DNA of 64,000 bases from G965219965 sp965219965. Lineage in GTDB: Bacteria > Pseudomonadota > Alphaproteobacteria > RS24. Position 1 is the first letter of the stretch. The number at the start of each line of letters is the position of its first letter. The notes below the pieces were generated by a model. That model was not told the DNA's origin. It did not search any database and saw only the letters and a list, made by a program, of their open reading frames with translations. Positions 17,292 to 26,652 of the stretch are shown here, piece by piece. The stretch lies in the NCBI GenBank assembly GCA_965219965.1, contig OZ244796.1, positions 744,001-808,000 of the forward strand, given 5' to 3'. Position numbers and translations under genes: made by a program.

Positions 17292-19361
17292 ATGCCGCGC
17301 AAGAAAAAATCTGACTCCCAGACCGACCTTTTTGCCTCTTCTGGCGATAAAAAAGCCGCCAAGAAGCCGCCTAAAGCCTCTAAAAACAAGGTCACCCCTA
17401 AAAGCAAAGCCACCAAAGCCAAAAAGAACCAATATGACGCTTCGGCCATTGAGGTGCTGGAGGGGTTGGAGCCTGTCCGCCGCCGCCCGGGCATGTATAT
17501 TGGCGGCACGGATAACCGCGCTTTGCATCATCTCTTTGCCGAAGTGATTGACAATGCCATGGATGAAGCGGTGGCGGGCCATGCCGACCATATTCATGTT
17601 GAATTTATGGCCGATGGCCGCCTGAGCGTGTCGGATAATGGGCGCGGAATTCCCGTTGACCCGCATCCGAAATTCAAAGACAAATCCGCTTTGGAAGTGA
17701 TTATGACGACGCTCCATGCGGGCGGTAAATTTGGTGCAGGCGCTTATGACACGTCTGGCGGTTTGCACGGGGTTGGTATATCCGTGGTTAACGCGCTGTC
17801 TGATGAAATGATTGTGCGCGTGGGGCGCGATAAAATTTTATATGAGCAGAAATTTTCGCGCGGCGAAGCGAAAAGCAAGCTGAAGAAAGTCGGCAAGGCC
17901 AAAAGCAATGGCACGACGGTGATTTTTCACCCCGATGCGGAAATTTTTGGCGACAAGCTGAGCTTTGACCCCGCCCGTCTGCACGCTATGGCCAAAGCCA
18001 AAGCCTATTTATTTGGCGGCGTTGAAATTCGCTGGCAATGCGCGCCCGAACGTATTGATGCGCCAGAAAAATGCCCTGCCGAAGATGTGCTGCATTTCCC
18101 TGACGGGCTGAAAGATTATTTATCTGAGCGCGTGGGCGGGCGCACCACGGTCACGCCTGAGCCTTTTGCGGGCAAGGTTCAAAAGGCGGGCGGACATGGC
18201 AGTGTGGAATGGGCGGTGACATGGGTAGGCGGCGGCGATGCCCATATATCCTCTTACTGCAACACTGTGCCGACCGCAGAAGGCGGCACGCATGAGCAAG
18301 GCCTACGCAACGCGCTTAACAGAGGGCTAAAAGCCTATGGCGAATTGGTGGGCAATAAAAAAGCCAGCATCATTACGGGCGATGATGTGATGGCCACGGC
18401 TTCGGCGCTGGTGTCGGTTTTCATTCGTGAGCCGGAATTTGTGGGCCAAACCAAAGACCGGCTGGCCACGCCCGATGCCACGAAAATTGTTGAACAGGCG
18501 GTGCGTGATGCGTTTGAAATTTGGCTGGCTGATGACAAGCACCGCGCTGAGAAACTTCTGCACTGGGTGGTTGAACGCGCTGAGGAGCGCATTCGCCGCA
18601 AGCAAGAGCGTGATGTTAGCCGCAAATCGGCCATTCGCAAATTGCGTCTGCCGGGCAAGCTGGCGGATTGTTCGCAAAATGGCAAAAGCGGCTCGGAGCT
18701 TTTTATTGTTGAGGGCGACTCGGCGGGTGGTTCGGCCAAGCAGGCGCGCAATCGCGCCACGCAGGCTATTTTACCTTTGCGCGGCAAAATTCTCAATGTT
18801 GCCAATGCGACTATGGCGAAGAAACAGCAAAGCCAGCTTATCAGCGATTTGGTGCAAGCGCTTGGCTGTGGCACGGGCGATGCTTATGATTCAGAAAGGC
18901 TGCGCTATGAGCGCGTTATCATTATGACCGATGCCGATGTGGACGGGGCGCATATTGCGGCTTTGCTGATTACCTTTTTCCATGAAGAAATGCCGCAGCT
19001 TATTGGTGACGGACATCTTTATATCGCTGTGCCGCCGCTTTATCGGCTGGCGCAGGGAGGCAAAACTTTTTACGCCCGCGATGATGAACACCGCAAGGAA
19101 ATTTTGAAAAATGAATTCCGCGCTAATGCGAAGGTAGAAGTTTCGCGCTTTAAGGGGCTGGGCGAAATGCTGCCAGCGCAATTAAAAGAAACCACCATGA
19201 AGCCAGAAAACAGAACGCTATTGCAAGTGGACATTCCCAAGTCGGAAAGAAAAGTAACTGCCGAAACCGTCAGCCGCCTGATGGGCAACAAACCCGAAAT
19301 GCGATTCAAATTCATACAAAAAAACGCCCAATTCGCCAGTGAGGATATGTTGGATATTTAG
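17292..19361 (+). CDS. parE: DNA topoisomerase IV subunit B
   Basis: ATPase subunit of topoisomerase IV, which unlinks sister chromosomes. 689 residues from the ATG at 17292, chosen because it follows AAGGGG; a GTG 39 bases earlier is less likely. The first 45 or so residues are Lys-rich. The GHKL ATPase site shows EVIDNAMDEA, SDNGRGIPV and GGLHGVGISVVN. The Toprim part has EGDSAGGSAKQ and DADVDGAHI. The start YDASAIEVLEGLEPVRRRPG and the lack of a GyrB-type insertion favour ParE over GyrB. The stop abuts the next ATG. Confidence 0.93.
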   Translation: MPRKKKSDSQTDLFASSGDKKAAKKPPKASKNKVTPKSKATKAKKNQYDASAIEVLEGLEPVRRRPGMYIGGTDNRALHHLFAEVIDNAMDEAVAGHADHIHVEFMADGRLSVSDNGRGIPVDPHPKFKDKSALEVIMTTLHAGGKFGAGAYDTSGGLHGVGISVVNALSDEMIVRVGRDKILYEQKFSRGEAKSKLKKVGKAKSNGTTVIFHPDAEIFGDKLSFDPARLHAMAKAKAYLFGGVEIRWQCAPERIDAPEKCPAEDVLHFPDGLKDYLSERVGGRTTVTPEPFAGKVQKAGGHGSVEWAVTWVGGGDAHISSYCNTVPTAEGGTHEQGLRNALNRGLKAYGELVGNKKASIITGDDVMATASALVSVFIREPEFVGQTKDRLATPDATKIVEQAVRDAFEIWLADDKHRAEKLLHWVVERAEERIRRKQERDVSRKSAIRKLRLPGKLADCSQNGKSGSELFIVEGDSAGGSAKQARNRATQAILPLRGKILNVANATMAKKQQSQLISDLVQALGCGTGDAYDSERLRYERVIIMTDADVDGAHIAALLITFFHEEMPQLIGDGHLYIAVPPLYRLAQGGKTFYARDDEHRKEILKNEFRANAKVEVSRFKGLGEMLPAQLKETTMKPENRTLLQVDIPKSERKVTAETVSRLMGNKPEMRFKFIQKNAQFASEDMLDI

Positions 19362-22133
19362 ATGAGACTTGGTTGGAATGAAATACGCGCCCGCGCCGCA
19401 AAATTTTCCGAGGAATGGAAAGACGCGCATTATGAAAAAGGCGAAACACAAAGTTTTTATAATGAATTCTTTGAAGTCTTCGGAGTCCGCCGCCGCCGTG
19501 TTGCCAATTTTGAACACCATCTTAAAAAATTAAACAATGAATCTGGCTTTGTTGATTTATTCTGGCCGGGAACTTTGCTGATAGAGCAGAAAAGCGCAGG
19601 CCGAAATTTAACAAAGGCAAAAGAGCAAGCCCATGATTATTGCATCAATCTGAAAGATGGAGAACACCCGCGCTATATTTTGGTGAGCGATTTTCAAAAC
19701 TTTAGCCTTTATGATTTGGAGGCCGAAGAGGAAATAGAAGAAGCAACCCACTTCAAGCTCCCCGATTTACACAAGCATGTTGAAAAATTTGGTTTTATTG
19801 TCGGGGTGATAAAGCACAAGCTCCGCGAAGAAGACCCCGTTAATATCCGCGCTTCAGAGATGATGGGCAATATCCATGACGGCTTGAAAAAGGCGGGCTA
19901 TGATGGGCATGATTTAGAGCTGTTTTTGGTGCGGCTGTTATTTTGCCTATTTGCCGATGATACGGGCATTTTTGAGCGGGACATTTTCCTAGATTTTCTA
20001 ACCAACAGAACGCAAGAAGATGGTTCTGATTTGGGCGCGAAAATCGCCCATTTGTTTCAGGTTTTGAACACGCCAGAAGATAAACGCCAAGACAATTTGG
20101 ACGAAGATTTAGCCGCCTTCCCTTATGTGAATGGCGATTTGTTCAATGATACGCTCCGCATTTCTGCCTTTGATAGTGCTTTGCGGACGAAACTCATCAC
20201 CGCTTGCCAATTTGACTGGGGCAAAGTATCGCCCGCCATTTTCGGTTCACTTTTTCAAAGCGTGATGAATCCCGAAGAACGCCGCCAACAAGGGGCGCAT
20301 TACACCAGCGAGCGCGATATTCTCAAACTCATTAACCCGCTTTTTATGGATGAATTGAGAGCAGAATTTGAACGCGCAAAAAAGCGTAAAGCAAACCGCC
20401 TGACTTATTTGCGAAATCTGCACCGAAAATTGAGCGCACTAACCTTTTTTGACCCTGCTTGCGGGTGCGGCAATTTTTTGGTGATTGCTTACCGCGAATT
20501 GCGGAAATTAGAAATTGAGATTCTAAAAGAGCTGGTCGGTGATAATGTTGAAAAATTATCACAAACCCAAGTTAGCTCCCTATCCATCATTGATGTTGAC
20601 CAATTTTACGGCATAGAGCTTGATGAATTTGCCAGCCGCATTGCTGAAACCGCTTTGTGGATGATGGACCATATTATGAATAATGAATTGAGTCTCGCCT
20701 TTGGGAAATCTTTTGTGCGTATTCCACTGAAAAAATCGCCGCATATTCACCATGCCGACGCATTAGAAACTGATTGGCAAACTGTCTTACCCTCTAAAAA
20801 TTGCGACTATGTTTTCGGCAATCCGCCTTTTAGTGGCCAAAGCTATCAAAGCAAAGAGCAACGCGAGCAAATGCGGCAACTCATTGACCCAACCGCCAAA
20901 CGCGCCCCGCCATTGGATTATGTAACATCATGGTTTTTGAAAGCGGGCGATTATGTGCAAACAGGAAAAAGCAAAATTGCTTTTGTGGCTACGAATTCCA
21001 TCACGCAAGGCGAACAAGTCGGCATGTTATGGCCGCTTTTGCTTGACCGCTATAAGCTAGAAATCAGCTTTGCCCATCGCCCTTTTATGTGGCAATCAGA
21101 AGCCCGTGGCAAAGCCCATGTGCATGTGGTGATTATTGGCCTCACCCGTGCCGATATGCAACCGAAAGAAAAGCGGCTTTTTTCTTACCCCGACATTAAA
21201 GGCAACCCCGAAGAAAGCCGCCATAAAGCCTTATCGCCCTATTTATTTGATGCGAGTAAATTAAATAACAAACACCTTGTCGTGAAAGATACAGCGAACC
21301 CAATAGATAAACGACCAAAAATGGGGAAAGGGGCGCAAGCTACGGATGGAGGGCATTATATTTTTCGGGGGAAAGAATATGATGATTTTTTGAAACTTGA
21401 GCCAAAAGCAAAAAAATATATGCGCCCATATATTGGTGGTCAGGAATTTATTAAAGGTAAGTCACGTTGGATTTTATTTCTCCGTGATATTGCCCCCGAT
21501 GAGTTAAAAACCATGCCGCATGTTATGGAACGAGTCAAAAAAGTTAAAGAAATGCGCCTTGCCAGCAAAAAGCTGGCCACGCAGAAATTAGCGCAATATC
21601 CAACCCATTTGGAAGGTAAAACCATTCCCAACACACCATTTCTTATAATGCCACGAGTTAGTTCAGAGCGTAGAGAATATATTCCAATCGGTTATATGAC
21701 TCCCCCGACCATTCCCAGTGATGCAACTACTTTTGCTCCCAATGCCACGCTTGACCTATTTGGTATTTTAACTTCAACCATGCATATGACATGGATGCGA
21801 ACTGTGGCAGGGCGATTGGAAAGTCGCTACATGTATTCAGTCGGCATTGTTTATAACACCTTTCCTATGCCGAAAATGACCGATAAACAAAAACAGGCTA
21901 TCGCAAGCAAAGCGCAAGCGGTATTAGATGCGCGTGCCAATCATGCGGGCGCATCTTTGGCCGACCTTTATGACCCCGACACCATGCCGCCCGATTTACT
22001 TCGCGCCCATCAAGCATTAGATAAAGCGGTTGAGAAACTTTATCGCAAAACACCCTTTCAGTCCGAGCGCGAACGGGTAGAACACCTCTTCGCCCTTTAC
22101 GAACAGCTTACCAAACCCCCTCTCCCCATTTGA
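19362..22133 (+). CDS. MmeI-like type IIL restriction-modification enzyme
   Basis: Single-polypeptide restriction enzyme and adenine methyltransferase, 923 residues, close to the length of MmeI (919). The N-terminal nuclease part has D65 and E75-Q-K77 (LIEQKSAGRNL), matching the D..ExK site of the family. The methyltransferase has the SAM motif FDPACGCGNF near residue 362 and the catalytic FGNPPFSGQ near 487. The region from about 620 to 860 is the target-recognition part and sets a specificity I cannot read. All catalytic motifs are intact. The ATG follows the parE stop with no gap, and codon use is more AT-rich than parE, suggesting acquisition. Confidence 0.9.
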   Translation: MRLGWNEIRARAAKFSEEWKDAHYEKGETQSFYNEFFEVFGVRRRRVANFEHHLKKLNNESGFVDLFWPGTLLIEQKSAGRNLTKAKEQAHDYCINLKDGEHPRYILVSDFQNFSLYDLEAEEEIEEATHFKLPDLHKHVEKFGFIVGVIKHKLREEDPVNIRASEMMGNIHDGLKKAGYDGHDLELFLVRLLFCLFADDTGIFERDIFLDFLTNRTQEDGSDLGAKIAHLFQVLNTPEDKRQDNLDEDLAAFPYVNGDLFNDTLRISAFDSALRTKLITACQFDWGKVSPAIFGSLFQSVMNPEERRQQGAHYTSERDILKLINPLFMDELRAEFERAKKRKANRLTYLRNLHRKLSALTFFDPACGCGNFLVIAYRELRKLEIEILKELVGDNVEKLSQTQVSSLSIIDVDQFYGIELDEFASRIAETALWMMDHIMNNELSLAFGKSFVRIPLKKSPHIHHADALETDWQTVLPSKNCDYVFGNPPFSGQSYQSKEQREQMRQLIDPTAKRAPPLDYVTSWFLKAGDYVQTGKSKIAFVATNSITQGEQVGMLWPLLLDRYKLEISFAHRPFMWQSEARGKAHVHVVIIGLTRADMQPKEKRLFSYPDIKGNPEESRHKALSPYLFDASKLNNKHLVVKDTANPIDKRPKMGKGAQATDGGHYIFRGKEYDDFLKLEPKAKKYMRPYIGGQEFIKGKSRWILFLRDIAPDELKTMPHVMERVKKVKEMRLASKKLATQKLAQYPTHLEGKTIPNTPFLIMPRVSSERREYIPIGYMTPPTIPSDATTFAPNATLDLFGILTSTMHMTWMRTVAGRLESRYMYSVGIVYNTFPMPKMTDKQKQAIASKAQAVLDARANHAGASLADLYDPDTMPPDLLRAHQALDKAVEKLYRKTPFQSERERVEHLFALYEQLTKPPLPI

Positions 22134-22157
22134 CAACCCCCGAAAAAACCTTATGTT
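22130..22157 (+). promoter_or_regulatory. Probable promoter of the RhlE-like helicase
   Basis: TTGACA (22130-22135) overlaps the stop codon of the restriction-modification gene and is followed after 16 bases by TATGTT (22152-22157). This predicts a leader of roughly 105 bases before the helicase ATG. Confidence 0.5.
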
Positions 22158-22203
22158 GCGCCTTGAATGAATGAAGGCTCAGGCCGTTGGGTCTGAACAG
22201 TGC

Positions 22204-22239
22204 GGGCGGTGCGGTGCTTGATAGGCAAGCCCCGCGCCC
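22204..22239 (+). promoter_or_regulatory. Long GC-rich stem-loop in the helicase leader
   Basis: Nested arms GGGC/GCCC, GCGG/CCGC and GCTTG/CAAGC pair across an ATAGG loop, with a 3-base bulge and one mismatch. The stem ends about 30 bases before the ATG and has no T-run. It is likely a structured 5' leader rather than a terminator. Confidence 0.55.
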
Positions 22240-22271
22240 TCACAGACGAATGAAACGAAAACGGCGATAAG

Positions 22272-23597
22272 ATGAATTTTGATACATTGGGGCTAGATGC
22301 CCAAATCCTGAAGGCCATTCAGGCGGTTGGTTACACCCAGCCCACCCCCATTCAGGCGCAGGCCATTCCGTATGTGCTGGCGGGGCGCGATGTTTTGGGC
22401 ATTGCCCAAACTGGCACGGGCAAAACCGCCAGCTTCACCCTGCCCATGATTCATCGGCTGATGAAGGGGCGCGCACGGGCGCGTATGCCGCGCACGCTTA
22501 TTTTAGAACCCACCCGCGAGCTGGCCGCGCAAGTGGCGGAAAATTTTGACCTTTATGGCAAAAATACACGGCTCACCAAAGCCCTGCTCATTGGCGGGGT
22601 GAGTTTCAAAGACCAAGAGCAAGCCATTATGCGCGGCGCCGATGTGCTTATTGCCACGCCCGGCCGCCTGCTAGACCATGTGGAGCGCGGCGGCGTTTTA
22701 CTGCGCGGGGTGGAAGTGCTGGTGATTGACGAAGCCGACCGTATGTTGGATATGGGTTTTATTCCCGATATTGAGCGCATTGTGAAACTATTGCCCTTCA
22801 CCCGTCAGACGCTGTTTTTTTCTGCCACCATGCCGCCGGAAATCACCAAGCTGGCCAACCAATTCCTATCTGCCCCAGAGCGCGTTGAAGTTGCCCCGCC
22901 TGCTTCCACCACCAAAACCGTCACCCATAAGCTGGTTGCCACCACAAGAGACGCCAAGCGCGAGGCTTTGCGTAAGCTGTTGCGGCGCGATAATGTTAAA
23001 AACGGCATCATCTTTTGCAATCGCAAGCGCGACATTTCCGCTTTGAACGCCTCGCTCACCAAACATGGCTTTGCCGCCGTTAGTCTGCATGGCGATATGG
23101 ACCAATATATGCGTATGGATATGCTGGATAAATTCAAAACAGGCGAAGTGAAATTTCTCATTGCCAGCGATGTTGCCGCCCGTGGGCTGGATATTCCCGA
23201 TGTCAGCCATGTGTTTAATTTTGATGTGCCAACCCATGCGGAAGATTATGTTCACCGCATTGGCCGCACGGGGCGGGCGGGCAAAAGCGGGGAAGCCTTC
23301 ACCCTCTTCACCAGCACGGATGACAAATATATTGAGGCGATTGAAAAAATAATTGGTCAAGAAATTATGCGCGAAGGGGAAAAACCTGCCGTGCAAGAAG
23401 CACCAAAGCCGTCCGGTAAAAAACCCGCCCATAAAAACGGAGCAGCGAAAAAACGCGGTCGCCGCCGTGGGCTTTTAGGGCGGCAACAGCCCAAGCCAGC
23501 ACAAAATGAAAATAAGCATCAACCCAAAGCCAAAGCCATAAAAGGCTTTGGCAGTGATATGCCTAACTTTATGAAAAATGAGCCGAAAGACGAATAA
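22272..23597 (+). CDS. DEAD-box RNA helicase, RhlE-like
   Basis: ATP-dependent RNA helicase, 441 residues. Motifs in order: Q motif YTQPTPIQ, motif I AQTGTGKT, PTRELA, TPGR, DEAD (VLVIDEADRMLDMGF), SAT, the ASDVAARGLDIPDV motif V, and HRIGRTGRAG. The last 75 or so residues are a basic, disordered tail (KKRGRRRG and similar) typical of RhlE/DbpA-like enzymes that act on rRNA or mRNA. A leader with a strong hairpin precedes it. The last 29 bases overlap the converging aldehyde dehydrogenase gene. Confidence 0.93.
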   Translation: MNFDTLGLDAQILKAIQAVGYTQPTPIQAQAIPYVLAGRDVLGIAQTGTGKTASFTLPMIHRLMKGRARARMPRTLILEPTRELAAQVAENFDLYGKNTRLTKALLIGGVSFKDQEQAIMRGADVLIATPGRLLDHVERGGVLLRGVEVLVIDEADRMLDMGFIPDIERIVKLLPFTRQTLFFSATMPPEITKLANQFLSAPERVEVAPPASTTKTVTHKLVATTRDAKREALRKLLRRDNVKNGIIFCNRKRDISALNASLTKHGFAAVSLHGDMDQYMRMDMLDKFKTGEVKFLIASDVAARGLDIPDVSHVFNFDVPTHAEDYVHRIGRTGRAGKSGEAFTLFTSTDDKYIEAIEKIIGQEIMREGEKPAVQEAPKPSGKKPAHKNGAAKKRGRRRGLLGRQQPKPAQNENKHQPKAKAIKGFGSDMPNFMKNEPKDE

Positions 23598-25038
23598 GCC
23601 GTTTTAGCCATTCTCGCCTATAGGGCGGGCGCAAAAGCGCGGCCAATGCGTCATGCCGCATTGGCCGATACACGCCCTTAGCGTGGGAAAAATTGCAAAA
23701 CCCTTCATAGCCGCCCTGCGTCCCATAGCCGCTTGCCCCAACCCCGCCACGCGGCAGACTGGGCGCAAAAGCACGGGCCACATCATTCACGCAAACCGTG
23801 CCAGAAATGGTGCCATGCAAAATATCTTTTTCCTCTTCTCTATCGCGCCCGAAATAATATAAAGCCAAAGGGCGCGAGCGGGTGTTCACATAATCCATGC
23901 TCGCCGCCACGCTTTCGCAAATTTTAATTGGCAAAAGCGGGCCGAAAATTTCTTCCTGCATAACCAACATATCATCACGCGGATTGAGAATAAGCGTTAG
24001 CGGCATTTTACGTGCCGTCGCACGGGTAAAATTTTCCTCCGCTGGATTTATTTCAATAATCGCCCCGCCCTTTTTACGCGCATCATCAAGATAACGCTTG
24101 AGCCGATTATAATGGCGTTGATTGATGATAGAAGTGACATCATCATTATCCTTAATGGTTGGGTAAAGCTGTGCTGCGGCGTAGCGCAATTTTTCCACCA
24201 GCGCGTCATGCTGGCCAGCCGATACCAGCACATAATCAGGCGCATGGCACATTTGTCCGGCATTACGCGCCTTTGCCGTCATAATCCGCCATGCGGCGCG
24301 TTCCAAATCGGCACTATCGGACACAATCACGGGCGATTTACCGCCCAACGCAAGTGTTAGGGGCGTTAAATGTTCTGCCGATGCCTTAACAATTTGTGCG
24401 CCCGTGACTGCCCCGCCCGTAAACAGCAAATGGTCAAAAGACATTTTTGCAAAAGCCGCGCCGATTTTCGCACCGCCCAAAATCACTGCCAGTTCCGTTT
24501 CGTCAAAATAACGCTGCACGAGTTCCTGCATGAGCGCGGCGGAAGCGGGCGTATATTCAGACGGTTTGAGAATACATCTATTGCCTGCGGCAAAAATACT
24601 GGCCAAAGGTGCAAAGCCTGTATGAAACGGCGCGTGCCATGACATAATATGGCCAACACAGCCAAGCGGCTGGTAATGCACCCGCGCTGACGCACCTAAA
24701 ATGTTAAAAGCCAATGCGGGCGGACGGCTCTGCGGGCGCATCCATTGGCGCAAATTTTTACGCGCATATTTTAACGCCGCAATCGGTGCCATTATATCAG
24801 CCATAAAAGAAACAAACTCATGCCGATTGCCAAAATCTTCATTCAGTGCCGCGACCATTGCGGGGCGGTTGTCGCGCAACAAAGCCATGCACCGCGCCAA
24901 TCGGTCGACACGCACCGCCGCTGATGGGGCGGGGTCGGCTAAATGCGCGGCTTTTTGCGCGTCTATAATTTTGCCGATTGTGGCAGGTATCGTGGCAGTA
25001 GCGGGTGGTTTTGGGATATAGGTTGAAATGGCGGGCAT
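23569..25038 (-). CDS. Aldehyde dehydrogenase family protein with altered active site
   Basis: 489 residues from the ATG at 25038, chosen for its AAAGGAA ribosome site over a longer frame. It is closest in pattern to coniferyl-aldehyde-type dehydrogenases. The nucleophile Cys264 (GQMCHAPDYV) and the EEIFGP motif are present. Two otherwise near-invariant residues are changed. The oxyanion Asn of the PWNFP motif is His135 (MSWHAPFH). The general-base Glu of the LELGGK motif is Ala230 (TLALGGKSP). The enzyme may be inactive or catalyse something different. It lies downstream of gatCAB without an obvious link. Confidence 0.85.
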   Translation of the reverse strand: MPAISTYIPKPPATATIPATIGKIIDAQKAAHLADPAPSAAVRVDRLARCMALLRDNRPAMVAALNEDFGNRHEFVSFMADIMAPIAALKYARKNLRQWMRPQSRPPALAFNILGASARVHYQPLGCVGHIMSWHAPFHTGFAPLASIFAAGNRCILKPSEYTPASAALMQELVQRYFDETELAVILGGAKIGAAFAKMSFDHLLFTGGAVTGAQIVKASAEHLTPLTLALGGKSPVIVSDSADLERAAWRIMTAKARNAGQMCHAPDYVLVSAGQHDALVEKLRYAAAQLYPTIKDNDDVTSIINQRHYNRLKRYLDDARKKGGAIIEINPAEENFTRATARKMPLTLILNPRDDMLVMQEEIFGPLLPIKICESVAASMDYVNTRSRPLALYYFGRDREEEKDILHGTISGTVCVNDVARAFAPSLPRGGVGASGYGTQGGYEGFCNFSHAKGVYRPMRHDALAALLRPPYRREWLKRLIRLSAHFS

Positions 25039-25173
25039 GGTAATTCCTTTCCGCCCCCCAGAAAAACCTAACCAATCATACAGCCGACAAGCAAGGCCAA
25101 AAGGCTCAGACAGAAAAATATCACCAGATGCGGCATTTTTGCCAAACTCCCATTTCAGCAAATGACGGGTGGA

Positions 25174-26652
25174 TTAGCCCTCATCTAGGCCGAGCTTTTG
25201 CATCACCAATTTATTCACCGCCTGCGGATTGGCCTTGCCGCCTGTGGCCTGCATCACTTGGCCGACAAACCAACCGGCCATTTTTGGTTTTTCTTTAGCC
25301 TGCGCCACCTTATCAGGGTGGGCGGCAATCACCTCATCCACCGCCGCTTCAATCGCGCCTGTATCGGTGACTTGCTTCAGCCCTTTTTCCTCCACAATAT
25401 CGGCTGGATTTTTGCCGTGATATTTTTCGTCATAAAACATCATGTCAAAAATATCTTTAGCAATGCGCCCTGAAATTGTGCCATCAGCCGTTAAATCAAT
25501 TAACTGCCCTAATTGCGCGGCACTAACTGGAGACTCAGCAATAGATTTATCCGCCTTGTTCAAACCCGCAAAGACTGAGCCAATCACCATATTAGCGCAA
25601 GCCTTCGCATCGCGCTCTTTGGCAACGGCTTCAAAGAAATCGGCATTTTCCACTTCTGCCACCAGCACGGCAGCGTCATATTCTTTCAGCCCGTAATCGT
25701 CCATAAACCGCGCCTTTTTTTCATCTGGCAATTCGGGCAAATTGGCGGCAATCTCATCTACAAAATCCTGACTAAACGTCAAGGGCAGCAAATCTGGACA
25801 GGGGAAATAGCGATAATCATGTGCCTCTTCTTTAGAGCGCATAGAACGGGTTTCGCCCTTATTGGGGTCAAAGAGCCGCGTTTCCTGCTCCACCGTGCCG
25901 CCATCTTCAATCAGCGCGATTTGGCGGCGGGCTTCATGTTCAATCGCTTGGCCAATAAAACGAATAGAATTAACATTTTTAATTTCGCACCGTGTGCCAA
26001 GTTCTTCATTCGGGCGGCGGACGGACACATTAACATCAGCCCGCAAACTGCCCTGCTCCATATTGCCATCACATGTGCCAAGACTACGCAAAATGGCACG
26101 CAATTTTTTCACATAAGCCTGCGCCTCCGCCGCCGAGCGCATATCGGGTTTAGAAACAATTTCCATCAGTGCCACGCCAGAACGATTAAGGTCAACAAAA
26201 CTCATATCGGGGTGCTGGTCGTGCATGGATTTGCCCGCATCTTGCTCTAAATGCAAACGTTCAATGCGTATTACTTTCGCTTCGCCATCATCGGGTTCAA
26301 TGGTGACTTCCCCTTCCCCGACAATGGGTTGCTGGAATTGCGAAATTTGATAGCCCTGCGGCAAATCGGGATAAAAATAATTTTTGCGGTCAAAGACGGA
26401 AAACAAATTAATTTTTGCTTTCAGCCCCAGTCCAGTGCGGACAGCTTGCTCTACACATATCCAATTTATCACGGGCAACATGCCCGGCATGGCCGCATCC
26501 ACAAAGCTAACCTGTGCATTGGGTTCGCCGCCATAATCTGTCGCCGCGCCAGAAAAAAGTTTGGCTTTGGACGTCACTTGCGCGTGAACTTCTAGCCCCA
26601 AAACAATTTCCCAATCACCGCTTGTGCTTGAAATAAGTTTGCTATCAGCCAT
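25174..26652 (-). CDS. gatB: Asp-tRNA(Asn)/Glu-tRNA(Gln) amidotransferase subunit B
   Basis: tRNA-binding and kinase subunit of GatCAB, 492 residues. It converts Glu-tRNA(Gln) or Asp-tRNA(Asn) to the amide form. The N-terminal catalytic signature WEIVLGLEVHAQV is followed by the family pattern DRKNYFYPDLPQGYQISQ. The C-terminal YqeY-like tail (GWFVGQVMQATGGKANPQ) binds tRNA. It overlaps the end of gatA by 8 bases. Confidence 0.97.
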   Translation of the reverse strand: MADSKLISSTSGDWEIVLGLEVHAQVTSKAKLFSGAATDYGGEPNAQVSFVDAAMPGMLPVINWICVEQAVRTGLGLKAKINLFSVFDRKNYFYPDLPQGYQISQFQQPIVGEGEVTIEPDDGEAKVIRIERLHLEQDAGKSMHDQHPDMSFVDLNRSGVALMEIVSKPDMRSAAEAQAYVKKLRAILRSLGTCDGNMEQGSLRADVNVSVRRPNEELGTRCEIKNVNSIRFIGQAIEHEARRQIALIEDGGTVEQETRLFDPNKGETRSMRSKEEAHDYRYFPCPDLLPLTFSQDFVDEIAANLPELPDEKKARFMDDYGLKEYDAAVLVAEVENADFFEAVAKERDAKACANMVIGSVFAGLNKADKSIAESPVSAAQLGQLIDLTADGTISGRIAKDIFDMMFYDEKYHGKNPADIVEEKGLKQVTDTGAIEAAVDEVIAAHPDKVAQAKEKPKMAGWFVGQVMQATGGKANPQAVNKLVMQKLGLDEG

